The notes under the pieces were generated by a model. That model made no database searches. It worked only from the letters and a program-made list of their open reading frames with translations, and was not told the origin of the DNA. A stretch of 32,041 nt of DNA from an uncultured Thermomicrobiales bacterium (GTDB lineage Bacteria > Chloroflexota > Chloroflexia > Thermomicrobiales > UBA6265), in assembly GCA_902806405.1 (NCBI GenBank), contig CADCWL010000083.1, forward strand, positions 1 through 32,041. Direction: 5' to 3'. This document shows, piece by piece, positions 15,856 to 24,286 of the stretch (position 1 is its first letter; every line of letters starts with the position of its first letter). Position numbers and translations under genes: made by a program.

Positions 15856-17208
15856 TTACGCGCCCTTCTCCGCCAGGTACGCCGCGTAGTCCGCCTCGAC
15901 CTGCTCCACGAACTGGGCCGGCTCGACCGCCATCCCGAGCAGCTCCTGGAGGGAGGCGGTCAGGGTGTCGTAGAAGGTCGGCGTCGCCCAGTCGAGGTAG
16001 TGGCCGACGGTGTCCGTCTCGTTGAGGCGGGTCCAGGCGGCGACCATGTCGGCGTAGAGGGTGCCCGGCTCGGCCTTCGTCGGGTCGACCCCGATGTGGA
16101 CCGTCTCCGCCTCGGCCCAGAGCTCGGCCGCCCGCGCGGAGACCATCGAGTCGATATACTCGGCGCCGAGGTCGGCGTTCGGCGAACCGTTGCGGATGGC
16201 GTAGCCCATCGAGGTGCCGGCCACCGACAGCTTCGGCGTCCCGGCCATCTCCGGCGGGGTCAGGAAGAAGCCGAACCGGTCTTCGACACCGCGGCCGTAG
16301 AGCTCGCCGCTGATCCAGCTGCCCGTGATCAGGGTTGCGGCCTGCCCATCGGCGAACGGCGGCCAGGAGGTGTCGTAGTCGATGCCGGAGAAGTCGGGGG
16401 AGAAATAGCCCGCTTCCGTCCATTCGCGCAGCTTGGCCGCGGCCCGCTCGTTCTCCGGGGTGGCGAAGCTGGCCCCGCCGCGACCATAGATGAAGTTGTC
16501 GATGTAGGTCCGGTCGACGTAGAGGTTCTGGATCTCGCCGTAGGTATGGATCGCCGGCCACCCTTCGGCGTTACCGAAGGCGATCGGTACCTCGCCCGCC
16601 TCCTGAAAGCCCTTCAGGAGCGCTTCCAGGTCGGCGAACGTCGCCGGCAGCTCGGCCCCGAGCGCGGCCAGCTTCTCCTTGTTGTAGTAGACCCCGACGA
16701 ATTCGGCCGTGACCGGCATCCCGAACAGGCTCCCCTCGCCCAGGTTGGCCCCATCCGGCGTGAAGCTGTTGCGGGCGATGACCCCCGCGGAGAGCTTCTG
16801 GTTCCAGCCGTACCGGGTCGCGTACGGGGTGAGATCGGTCAGGATGCCGCCCGCGACCATGACGCCCATGTCGGACAGGCCCTGGTTGATCTGGCAGACA
16901 TCCGGCCCGTCGTCCGAGCTGAGTGCGAGGCGCGCCGTCGCCTTCAGGTCGTCGAACCGCCGCGCCACCCGCTCGATGCTGACGCCGGGGTGGGACGCCT
17001 GAAACTCCTCGTTCAGGGTGTCGATCACCCCGCTCTCGGCGTCGCGGGCGTAGCTGTCCCAGACCTTCAGCGTCACCTCCCCCTGCGCCGCCGTCCGCCG
17101 GCCCGCTCGGGGAAGACCGCCCGCGGCGGCGGCGGCGCCGATGGCGCCCGCGCCGCGGAGCACGTCGCGCCGGGAGAGACTGGGCAGGCGTCGGGTGCGG
17201 TGGCTCAT
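15856..17208 (-). CDS. Extracellular sugar-binding protein with Tat signal
   Basis: This is the solute-binding component of the CUT1 sugar importer, 450 residues. The N-terminus has a twin-arginine motif (LSRRDVLRG, residues 11-19) followed by a short Ala/Gly-rich hydrophobic core and a likely cleavage near AAQG; there is no lipobox Cys. The fold is the MBP-like family-1 type: [39 protein letters not shown] and [11 protein letters not shown], then MGYAIRNGS near the end. GGAG lies 7 bases before ATG 17208. It is the first gene of the minus-strand operon and shares a divergent promoter region with the GH4 gene. The ligand is inferred from neighbours only. Confidence 0.93.
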   Translation of the reverse strand: MSHRTRRLPSLSRRDVLRGAGAIGAAAAAGGLPRAGRRTAAQGEVTLKVWDSYARDAESGVIDTLNEEFQASHPGVSIERVARRFDDLKATARLALSSDDGPDVCQINQGLSDMGVMVAGGILTDLTPYATRYGWNQKLSAGVIARNSFTPDGANLGEGSLFGMPVTAEFVGVYYNKEKLAALGAELPATFADLEALLKGFQEAGEVPIAFGNAEGWPAIHTYGEIQNLYVDRTYIDNFIYGRGGASFATPENERAAAKLREWTEAGYFSPDFSGIDYDTSWPPFADGQAATLITGSWISGELYGRGVEDRFGFFLTPPEMAGTPKLSVAGTSMGYAIRNGSPNADLGAEYIDSMVSARAAELWAEAETVHIGVDPTKAEPGTLYADMVAAWTRLNETDTVGHYLDWATPTFYDTLTASLQELLGMAVEPAQFVEQVEADYAAYLAEKGA

Positions 17209-17235
17209 TGTGGTCTCCTCGCGCGTCGTCGCGTG

Positions 17236-17281
17236 GGCGCATCCCCTTCGTGAACCGGGGTCGGAGAGCGGTGGATGCGCC
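17236..17281. promoter_or_regulatory. Inverted repeat in the divergent promoter of the sugar locus
   Basis: GGCGCATCC (17236-17244) and GGATGCGCC (17273-17281) form a perfect 9-bp inverted repeat with a 28-base spacer, giving about 3.5 helical turns between arm centres. It lies between the binding-protein start (17208) and the GH4 start (17380). It could be a pair of operator half-sites for a regulator controlling both transcription units, or a hairpin in the GH4 leader. No regulator gene for the locus is in the window. Confidence 0.45.
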
Positions 17282-17379
17282 TGGTGGGGTCGGGTCAGGG
17301 TACGGTAGGCTAGGTGAGGCGCCGGACGTTGTCAATGGAGAACTGGGCGCCGGCACGCCCCGGAAAGGGAACGGGACAG

Positions 17380-18681
17380 GTGGCGCGGATCAAACTTGCC
17401 TACGTCGGCGGCGGCAGCACCCGGGGCCCGGGAACGATGGCGTCCTTGATCCAGCAGGGCGACAACTTCGCCGGATCCGAGGTCGTCCTGATCGACCTCA
17501 GTCCCGAGCGCCTGGCGCTGGTCAAGACGATCGCCGACAAGATCGCCCGTTGCCGCGGCGTCGATCTGACGATCACCACCACGACCGATCGCCGCGCCGG
17601 CCTCGCCGACTGCGACGCCGTTCTCACCAGCTACCGCCCCGGCGGCTTCGAGGCCCGCTACCTCGACGAGTCCATCCCCCTGAAGCACGGCGTGATCGGC
17701 CAGGAGACGCAGGGGCCGGGAGGCTTCTTCATGGCGCTCCGCTCGATCCACGTCATGCGCGGCATCGTCGCGGACATGGAGGCGGTCTGCCCGAAGGCAC
17801 GCCTCTTCAACTACACGAACCCCGTCAACATCGTCGCCGAGGCGGTGTCCCACCACACCGAGATCCCCGTCGTCTCCCTCTGCGAGGGGCCGATCCTCTA
17901 CCCCGGCGAGGTCGTCGCCGCCGCCGGCCTCGACCCGGCCAAGCTCGACAAGATCTCGGTCGGTCTCAATCACGGGAGCTGGACCGTTCGCCACCAATAC
18001 GAGGGTGAGGACGTCATCCCGCTCCTGCGCGAGGCGTACGAGCGGAAGCGGATCGACCCGGGCGTCGACCCCCGCTCGATCCAGATGCTCGGCCTGGCGG
18101 CGGCGATGGGGACGATCCCGAGCTCCTACTTCCGGTACTACTACTTCAAGGACGATGTCCTCGCCGAGCTCCAGACCAAGCCGACCACCCGCTCCCAGGA
18201 CATCATGGCCGCCGTCCCGGACTACTGGGCGCACTACCGCGAGCAGGCCGCGCGCGACTGCCCCGAGCTCGACCCCGAACGCTCCCGCGGCGGCATCAAC
18301 GAGCTGGAGCTGGCGATCGACGTCATGGACGCGATCTACAACGACCGGAAGGAGGTCTGGCCCGTCAACGTGCCGAACCGCGGTGCCGTCGCCGATTTGC
18401 CGGACGACCTCGTCGTCGAGTGCGTCGGTTACGTCGACGCCGCGGGTATCGCCCCCCTCGCCGAAGGCCCGCTGCCGCGCTCCGTCGCCGGCCTCGTGGG
18501 GATGCTGGGCGAGTACCAGGCCCTCGCCGCCGAGGCCGCCTGGTCGGGTACCCGGCGCGACGCGATCCAGGCCCTCGCCACCAACCCCCTGTGCTTCTCC
18601 TTGCCGAAGGCGGAGGCGATCTACGACGAGTTGGCGGCAGCCCACCGACACCATCTGCCGGAGCGGCTGCTGCGGAACTGA
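17380..18681 (+). CDS. Glycoside hydrolase family 4 (NAD- and metal-dependent 6-phospho-glycosidase-like)
   Basis: This 433-residue enzyme is of GH4, which cleaves alpha- or beta-glycosides by NAD+ oxidation, Mn2+-assisted elimination and re-addition. The NAD loop AYVGGGSTRGPG is near the start, and VVLIDLSPERL follows. FNYTNPVNI (143-151) is the family Asn-Pro block. The metal ligands are Cys168 (SLCEGP) and His198 (GLNHGSW). GTG 17380 is chosen because the family begins right at the Rossmann strand and GGGAACGGGACAG precedes it; ATG 17335 and GTG 17314 are alternatives. Most GH4 enzymes act on 6-phospho-sugars made by a PTS; here the importer is an ABC type and a kinase is two genes downstream, so phosphorylation may occur inside the cell. 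The exact substrate is unknown. Confidence 0.9.
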   Translation: MARIKLAYVGGGSTRGPGTMASLIQQGDNFAGSEVVLIDLSPERLALVKTIADKIARCRGVDLTITTTTDRRAGLADCDAVLTSYRPGGFEARYLDESIPLKHGVIGQETQGPGGFFMALRSIHVMRGIVADMEAVCPKARLFNYTNPVNIVAEAVSHHTEIPVVSLCEGPILYPGEVVAAAGLDPAKLDKISVGLNHGSWTVRHQYEGEDVIPLLREAYERKRIDPGVDPRSIQMLGLAAAMGTIPSSYFRYYYFKDDVLAELQTKPTTRSQDIMAAVPDYWAHYREQAARDCPELDPERSRGGINELELAIDVMDAIYNDRKEVWPVNVPNRGAVADLPDDLVVECVGYVDAAGIAPLAEGPLPRSVAGLVGMLGEYQALAAEAAWSGTRRDAIQALATNPLCFSLPKAEAIYDELAAAHRHHLPERLLRN

Positions 18682-18886
18682 GGGATGGGCCGCGGCGGGG
18701 TCCGGCTTTGGCTTCCCGACGCCGCGCCGTCACCCGGGCTCCGGGCGGAGGCCGCCGCCGACGGCAGCCCTGGCCTCCGTCAGGAGTTTCCTCGGCCTCG
18801 CCCGAGGTTTTGGACCCCGGTCGATCCGGCCGTCGCGTCACCCCTCGCACGTCCCCTCGCCATCCGCTGCCTCCAGGAGACTTCCC

Positions 18887-19630
18887 GTGGACCTCGTCCT
18901 GCTCGACGACTACGACGCCCTCAGTCGCGAGGCCGCCGCCCGCATCCTCGAGACGATCGCCGTCAAGCCCGACGCGACGCTTCTCCTGGCGACCGGCGAG
19001 ACCCCGATGGGCGCCTACCGGGAGCTGGCGGAGGCCCTCGCCCGCAACCCGCGCGACCTCTCCCGGCTGCGGCCGGTCCAGCTCGACGAGTACCTCGACC
19101 TGGAAGCGGACGACGACCGCTCCCTCTGGGGCTGGATGGAGCGAGCCGTCGTCCGGCCGCTCGGGGTGCCGACAGGGAACGTGATCCGCCTCGCCGCCGA
19201 CGGGGAGGACCCGGAGGTGGCCATCGCGTCCTACGAAGCCGCGCTCCGCGCCGCCGGCGGTATCGACCTCGCCGTCCTCGGCCTCGGGCCGAACGGCCAC
19301 CTCGGCTTCAACGAGCCACCCGCCCCCGCCGACGCGCCGACGCGAACCGTCACGTTGACGCCGGAGAGCGTGGCCAGCAACGCCCGCTACTGGGGCGGCG
19401 CGGAGCGGGTGCCGAGGCGGGCGGTCACCGCCGGTTTGGATATCATCCTGGCCGCCCGGCGGACGCTCCTGCTCGTCTCGGGGGAGCCGAAGCGGCACAT
19501 CCTCCAGCGGGCGGTGGCGGGGCCGGTCACCCCCGACGTACCCGCTTCCTGGCTGCAACGGATCGAAGGCGTCACGCTCCTCGCCGATCGCGCGGCGTGG
19601 GGACCGAGTGCGGCGGTGGGGCGGGGGTAG
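18887..19630 (+). CDS. nagB: Glucosamine-6-phosphate deaminase/isomerase (NagB-like)
   Basis: This 247-residue NagB-type enzyme converts glucosamine-6-phosphate to fructose-6-phosphate and ammonia. LLLATGETPMGAY (32-44) is the phosphate loop, LDEYLDL (66-72) holds the catalytic Asp67, and GLGPNGHLGFNEP (132-144) includes His138 and Glu143. The Asn of this last motif replaces the Asp of the hexameric enteric enzyme, as in the short Bacillus-type monomeric form, which fits the length. It starts with GTG preceded by AGGAGA at ideal spacing. It is 205 bases after the GH4 gene and only 6 bases before the kinase gene. A deaminase-like sugar-phosphate isomerase acting on a related substrate is possible. 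Confidence 0.88.
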   Translation: MDLVLLDDYDALSREAAARILETIAVKPDATLLLATGETPMGAYRELAEALARNPRDLSRLRPVQLDEYLDLEADDDRSLWGWMERAVVRPLGVPTGNVIRLAADGEDPEVAIASYEAALRAAGGIDLAVLGLGPNGHLGFNEPPAPADAPTRTVTLTPESVASNARYWGGAERVPRRAVTAGLDIILAARRTLLLVSGEPKRHILQRAVAGPVTPDVPASWLQRIEGVTLLADRAAWGPSAAVGRG

Positions 19631-19636
19631 GGGCCG

Positions 19637-20653
19637 ATGGACCATGTGCTCGGCGTCGACGGCGGCAACACCAAGACGGTCGCCCTGATCGCCGCGCGCG
19701 ACGGGACGATCCTCGGCGCCGGCCGTGGCGGCTGCGGCGACATCTACGCCGCCGGCGACGACACGGCGATCTACGGCGCCGGCTCGCCCGAGGCCGCCCT
19801 GCGTGAGGTCGACTGCGTCGTCGCCGCCGCGCTCGACGGCGCCGGGATCGAGACCGAGGACCTCGTTGCCGGGGCCTTCAGCATGGCCGGTGCCGACTGG
19901 CCGGAGGACATCTCGTTCCTAGACGACGCGCTCCGGCGGCGCGGGCTCGGCCGGACCACGCTCGTCGTCAACGACGCCCTGGGCGCGCTGCGGGCGGGGT
20001 CGCCGGACGGCACCGGGGTCGTCGTGGCCTGCGGCACCGGCATCGCCACCGGCGCCCGCGCCGGGGACGGGCGCGCCTGGCACTCCTCCTTCTGGCAGGA
20101 GCCGAACGGCGGCCACGAGCTGGGGCGACGCACCCTTCGCGCCGTCTACCGCAGCGAGCTCGGTCTCGAGCCGGCGACGAGCCTGACCGGGCGGGTGCTA
20201 GCCCACTTCGGGCAGGAGAGCGTCGAAGGTGTCCTCCACCTCCTGACCGCTCGCGGCGCCGGTTCCCTCGGCACCCGCCCAGGCGGGCTGGCACGGGTGG
20301 TGATGGACGAGGCGGCCGAGGGCGACGACGTCGCGTGCGCGATCGTGCGGGGGGCCGGCACCGAGCTCGGGGACTACGCGCTGGTCGCGGCCCGCCGCGT
20401 CGGAATCGCCGAGACGCCCTTTCCGCTCGTCCTGACCGGCGGTGTCTTTCGCCACCCGGCGACCGACCTCGCCGACGCCCTGGTCGCGCGCGTCCGTCTC
20501 GCGGCGCCGGGGGCGCGGCCGATCCGGAGCCGCTTCGAGCCGGTCGCGGGCGCGGTCCTGCTGGCGCTGGAGGCCGCCGGCGTCGCCGTCGACGACGCCC
20601 TGCTCTCGCGGTTGGCGGCAACAGCGCCGCCGGCGGCGCTGTTCGAGACGTAG
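19637..20653 (+). CDS. BadF/BadG-family amino-sugar kinase (N-acetylglucosamine kinase-like)
   Basis: This 338-residue ATPase/kinase has the ASKHA fold. The phosphate-1 loop is VDGGNTKT (7-14), the catalytic Asp lies in VVNDALGALRAG (Asp113), and the phosphate-2 loop is ACGTGIATGARA (131-142). VLTGGVFRHP near the C-terminus is the adenosine motif. The family includes N-acetylglucosamine and glucosamine kinases, and the neighbouring NagB-like gene supports that role over the benzoyl-CoA-reductase activase function, since no Cys cluster for a 4Fe-4S centre is visible. The start lies 6 bases after the nagB stop, so they are certainly co-transcribed. Product of kinase plus NagB would be fructose-6-phosphate if the sugar is unacetylated or is deacetylated by an enzyme encoded elsewhere. 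Confidence 0.87.
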   Translation: MDHVLGVDGGNTKTVALIAARDGTILGAGRGGCGDIYAAGDDTAIYGAGSPEAALREVDCVVAAALDGAGIETEDLVAGAFSMAGADWPEDISFLDDALRRRGLGRTTLVVNDALGALRAGSPDGTGVVVACGTGIATGARAGDGRAWHSSFWQEPNGGHELGRRTLRAVYRSELGLEPATSLTGRVLAHFGQESVEGVLHLLTARGAGSLGTRPGGLARVVMDEAAEGDDVACAIVRGAGTELGDYALVAARRVGIAETPFPLVLTGGVFRHPATDLADALVARVRLAAPGARPIRSRFEPVAGAVLLALEAAGVAVDDALLSRLAATAPPAALFET

Positions 20654-20702
20654 CGCCGGGACGCGTGCCCGAGCCCTCCCGGCCCGCTGGCGCCCTACGC
20701 AG

Positions 20703-20724
20703 CCCCTCTCGCTCGGGAGAGGGG
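20703..20724. terminator. Hairpin between convergent genes
   Basis: CCCCTCTC (20703-20710) pairs perfectly with GAGAGGGG (20717-20724) around a 6-base loop. It sits between the kinase gene and the convergent alpha/beta-hydrolase gene. There is no T-run, which is common for terminators in very GC-rich genomes, so a bidirectional terminator role is likely but unproved. Confidence 0.55.
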
Positions 20725-20758
20725 GCGGGGGGTGTCGGCCGTCCCGTCGTCCCCGACG

Positions 20759-21559
20759 TCAGCCCCCACTCGTCGCGGGCTTTCGGACGGGACGACCCTC
20801 GGCGAGGAAAGCGCGGGTGGCGGCGACGAGCACATCCGGCGCGCTGTAGTTGACGACGTGCGTGGCACCGGGCACGACCTCCAGGCGGGCGTCCGGCAGC
20901 GCCCGCACGACCTGCTCGACCCAGTGCTGGGGGGCGATCGGGTCGCGGTCCCCCCGCATCACGAGCGTCGGTTGGTGGATCAGCGGGAGCTTGGCGGCGA
21001 AGGGGTCCGCGGCCATCGACCGCGCCGTTGCCACCAACCGGCGCGGCCCGGCGCGGAGGTAGTCGACCGCCTCGACGGCCACCATCCGGACCGACTCCCG
21101 GGGGATGTCGACCAGCAGACGGAGCAGGGCGCTCCCCAGCGACCGCGTCGGGTCGCCGGTCGGCCCCGTCAGCACCAGCCGCGAGACCCTGGTTGGATGA
21201 CGGAACGCGACCTCGACGACGATCTGGCAGCCGACCGAGTTGCCGAGGAGCACGACCGTCGGCAGTTCGTGGGCGTCCATCCAACCGACGAGCGCCTCGG
21301 CCAAGCCGGAGATTCCGAACGCCGGGCGCGGCCGCTCGCTCCGCCCGAAGCCCGGGAGGTCGGGCGCGTAGGTCGGAAAGTGGGGCGCCAACCGCTCCGT
21401 CGTCGGCTCGAAGTACTGGCTTGAGACGCCGAGGCCGTGAACGAGGACGATCGGCGGCGCCCCCGACGGCGCCGTGTCCGCGCCGACGCGGGCATGCCAG
21501 CGGAGGCCGGCGACGGTCGCCGTCTCGCTCCGGAGTAGACAGCGGTGAGCCCGGTCCAT
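20759..21559 (-). CDS. Alpha/beta-fold hydrolase
   Basis: This 266-residue serine hydrolase is of the large alpha/beta family. The oxyanion block VLVHGLGVSSQYF is at about 38-50, LPGFGRSERP at 68-77, the nucleophile elbow LLGNSVGCQI gives Ser108, the acid is in GDRDPIAP (Asp206) and the base in GATHVVNY (His234). The pattern is that of meta-cleavage-product hydrolase-like and epoxide/ester hydrolases; no substrate can be named. It has no signal peptide and should be cytosolic. The start at ATG 21559 is not preceded by a strong ribosome-binding site; an in-frame GTG three codons upstream is possible. It is divergent from the HtrA gene. Confidence 0.88.
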   Translation of the reverse strand: MDRAHRCLLRSETATVAGLRWHARVGADTAPSGAPPIVLVHGLGVSSQYFEPTTERLAPHFPTYAPDLPGFGRSERPRPAFGISGLAEALVGWMDAHELPTVVLLGNSVGCQIVVEVAFRHPTRVSRLVLTGPTGDPTRSLGSALLRLLVDIPRESVRMVAVEAVDYLRAGPRRLVATARSMAADPFAAKLPLIHQPTLVMRGDRDPIAPQHWVEQVVRALPDARLEVVPGATHVVNYSAPDVLVAATRAFLAEGRPVRKPATSGG

Positions 21560-21791
21560 CCCGGTCACACCCCCGCCGCAGCGGGGCTCCTCGTTGCCGG
21601 CACCGGGTATAGGCCTGCCACCGATGGTCCTTGCCGTGCCGCTTGCGCTCCGCCGCCGTCGGGGACCGCCTTGGATGGAGAGCGTCCACGCACGCCTCGT
21701 ACCGGCGGCCTCTCCGATCCATACTGGGCGTGCCGGACGGCCATGCGCGGGCGACGGATGGCAGACGACCGTGCGGGCGAGCGGGGCGTCG

Positions 21792-23033
21792 ATGACGGGG
21801 AGAAGGTCGGTGGTAGGGCGCAAGGGCAGGAGCGGTCTCGTCCTGGCGGGGCTCGCGATGGCGCTGGTGGGCTGCGGTGGCGGCGAGGAGGGCGACGAGC
21901 CGGCCGCGGTCGCCACCTTGGCGCCGTCCCCCGGGCCGGGCGCGGAGGCGACCGGTGCACCGGTGGTCCAGGTGGCATCGCGCGGCACGACCGCGGCCGA
22001 CGGTGCCGCCGGGGCGCCCGCGGCCCTTGTGACGACCGGGCCGGCGGGGGCCGCCTCGGACGGAGCGGTGTCTGCTCCGTTGAACGCGGTGGAGGTGGTC
22101 GAACGCGTCAGCCCCGCGGTGGTCACCGTCATCAACGAGCGCCAGGCCGGCCGTCTCGGGGAGGGGCGAACCCTGGAGGCCGGCCGCGGCACCGGGTTCA
22201 TCGTCGACGAGCGGGGCCACGTCGTCACCAACTGGCACGTCGTCGAGGGCGCCGACCGCTTCGAGGTCATTCTCGCCGACGGCGAAAAGCGCCCGGCGGA
22301 GCTGGTTGGCTCCGACCGCCTGAGCGACCTGGCAATCGTCCGCGTCGAGGGCGAGCTGCCGGCGGTCGTCCCCTTCGGCGACTCCGAGGCGCTTCGGGTC
22401 GGCCAGCCGGTGCTGGCGATCGGCTCGCCCCTCGGCGACTTCACCGGCACCGTCACCGACGGCATCGTCAGCTCGCTCGACCGGGACTTCCCGGGCTCCG
22501 CCGCTCAGGGCGAACCGGTCTACAGCAACCTGGTCCAGCACAACGCGGCGATCAACCCCGGCAACTCCGGCGGGCCGCTCTTCGACCTCGCCGGCCGCGT
22601 GATCGGCGTCAACACGCTCGGTATCCCGACGACGGACCAGGGCGTGCCGGCGCAGGGGCTCTTCTTCGCGATCCCGTCCAACACCGTCCAGCGGATCGCC
22701 GCCCAGCTGATCGAAGAGGGGCGCGTCGCCTACCCGCTGCTCGGTGTCCAGAGAACCGTCCCGATCACCCCGGAGCTGGTCAGCCAGTACGATATCCCGG
22801 TCGACCATGGGCTCTACGTGCCCGAAGTGGTGCCGGGCGGGCCGGCCGACGCCGGTGGGATCGAGGCCGGCGATTTTCTGCTCGCCATCGGCGACGACCG
22901 GATCGACGCCGACACCTCCTTCAACGAAGCCCTCTACGAGCACCGCCCGGGCGAGACGGTTCCGGTCACCGTTCGCCGCGGCGACGAGGAGCTCCGGCTT
23001 GAGGTGACCCTCGGCGAGCGGCCGACGCGATAG
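21792..23033 (+). CDS. HtrA/DegP-type trypsin-like serine protease, predicted lipoprotein, with PDZ domain
   Basis: This 413-residue extracytoplasmic protease works in protein quality control. The N-terminus has basic residues, a hydrophobic core and a lipobox LVGC with Cys28, so the protease should be lipid-anchored outside the membrane. A Thr/Ala/Gly-rich linker (about 30-100) follows. The protease domain has the triad His149 (TNWHVVEG), Asp179 (RLSDLAIV) and Ser259 (NPGNSGGPL). One PDZ domain occupies about 310-410 (GLYVPEVVPGGPAD, GDFLLAIGDDRID). ATG 21792 is chosen because it gives a proper signal peptide; longer frames begin upstream with unrelated residues. Lipid anchoring is seen in several high-GC lineages, whereas enteric DegP is soluble. 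Confidence 0.92.
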   Translation: MTGRRSVVGRKGRSGLVLAGLAMALVGCGGGEEGDEPAAVATLAPSPGPGAEATGAPVVQVASRGTTAADGAAGAPAALVTTGPAGAASDGAVSAPLNAVEVVERVSPAVVTVINERQAGRLGEGRTLEAGRGTGFIVDERGHVVTNWHVVEGADRFEVILADGEKRPAELVGSDRLSDLAIVRVEGELPAVVPFGDSEALRVGQPVLAIGSPLGDFTGTVTDGIVSSLDRDFPGSAAQGEPVYSNLVQHNAAINPGNSGGPLFDLAGRVIGVNTLGIPTTDQGVPAQGLFFAIPSNTVQRIAAQLIEEGRVAYPLLGVQRTVPITPELVSQYDIPVDHGLYVPEVVPGGPADAGGIEAGDFLLAIGDDRIDADTSFNEALYEHRPGETVPVTVRRGDEELRLEVTLGERPTR

Positions 23034-23055
23034 GCGCGGGAGGCGCTCCGGCTGC

Positions 23056-24000
23056 TCAGTCGGCGGGGGTCGGCTCCGGCCGCCTTGGCCCGCCGACCGC
23101 GGGGGACGCGACGGCAAGGTCCGATTCGCACGCCTCGGCGGCGCCCGTTCGCAGGAGCGCGTGGGTGCGGACGACCAGTTGCCCTCCGAAGAGGGTGATG
23201 AAGGCGACGACCCAGGCCCAGACCATCAGGATCGCGGCCAACGCCAGCGGTCCGAAGGCGACGCGGTAGGTCTCCGAGCGCTGCAGGCTGAAGAGGAAGA
23301 GGGGCCTGGCGACAAGGAACAGCGCTGTCGCCGCGGCCGCCCCGACCAGCGCGGCGCGCGGGCTCTGGCGGCCCCGCGGGACGAACCGGTAGACGAGCCA
23401 GAACGCGCCGAGGAGCGCTAGCGCCTGGACCGCGGTCCGGACAACGGCAAAGATGACGCCGGTCTCCCCAGGGAGGGACTCCGTCACCCTCCACAGGTCG
23501 TCGACGAGCGTCCCCGCGGTGAGCGCGGCGACGAAAGCGGCGGCGACACCGAGCAGCAAGCCGAGCGAGACGAGGAAACGGCGCGGCGCGTCCTCCGGCG
23601 CGTCGTCGTCGCAGACCGCGTTCAGGGCCAGCGTGAGCGCCGCGAAGGCGCGTCCGCCCGTCCAGACTAGGGCCACAGCCGAGAGAATCCCGAATTGACC
23701 CCGCGCGGCGACGGCCCCCTGCACGATCCGCTCGACCTCCTCGCCCCCGCCGGGCAAGAACTCGCCGAGAACCGCGGCCGACCGCGCGACGGCCCAGCTC
23801 GCGTCGACGAGGAGCGCGGCGAGCGAGGCGGCGACGAGCAGGAGCGGAAAGGCGGAGAGGAGGGTGTAGTAGGCAATCGCCGCCGCCCACTCCGCGGTGT
23901 TGTTCGCAAACAGCCCGCGTGCGGTCGCCACCAGGACCGACAGCACTGGTCTCTTGCGCCCTGCCGGTTTCGAACGACCGAGCGCGTTCGGTGCATTCAA
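23056..24000 (-). CDS. YihY/BrkB (UPF0761) family inner-membrane protein
   Basis: This 314-residue protein has about six membrane helices. Family marks are AAAIAYYTLLSAFPLLLVA near residue 40-58, VWTGGRAFAALTLALNAV, and FITLFGGQLVVRTHA near the C-terminal membrane end. The annotation ribonuclease BN for this family is a historic error; the true function (possibly transport or virulence-linked membrane role) is unclear. The first usable start is TTG 24000 with a weak GGATG upstream. The C-terminal 40 residues are polar. It converges on the HtrA gene with only 22 bases between the stops. Confidence 0.85.
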   Translation of the reverse strand: MNAPNALGRSKPAGRKRPVLSVLVATARGLFANNTAEWAAAIAYYTLLSAFPLLLVAASLAALLVDASWAVARSAAVLGEFLPGGGEEVERIVQGAVAARGQFGILSAVALVWTGGRAFAALTLALNAVCDDDAPEDAPRRFLVSLGLLLGVAAAFVAALTAGTLVDDLWRVTESLPGETGVIFAVVRTAVQALALLGAFWLVYRFVPRGRQSPRAALVGAAAATALFLVARPLFLFSLQRSETYRVAFGPLALAAILMVWAWVVAFITLFGGQLVVRTHALLRTGAAEACESDLAVASPAVGGPRRPEPTPAD

Positions 24001-24286
24001 GGTGATTCATCCGATCGGGATGCTCTCTCGGGGGAGCGCCACGCGGAGCAAAGTCGCGCAGGAGCGCCCTACCATCAGGGGAGCCGGCTCCTTGCCCCGG
24101 ACGCGCATGATCGGCGTGCCCGGAGCTCAGGACGGCCAGATTCGATGCCTCCGGGCAGTTCGACCCGACATGGCGCCGAGGTTAGCGGGCACCTCGGGAA
24201 ATCGGACGGCCCCGCGCGGTCGTCTGCGGTCCAAGGGGAGGGGCCGACGGGACCGCGCCTTTGGACGGCCCCGGTGCCGAACGGGG

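Noticed and set aside
19637..20653. Benzoyl-CoA or hydroxyacyl-CoA dehydratase activase for the BadF-type protein
   Set aside because: No cysteine pair for a 4Fe-4S cluster is visible, no dehydratase subunits are near, and the NagB-like neighbour fits a sugar kinase better.
19968..23117. 1049-codon open frame on the minus strand
   Set aside because: It runs antisense to the kinase and HtrA genes and through the alpha/beta-hydrolase gene in another frame. Its composition is Arg/Pro/Gly-rich, as expected for the shadow of GC-rich codons.
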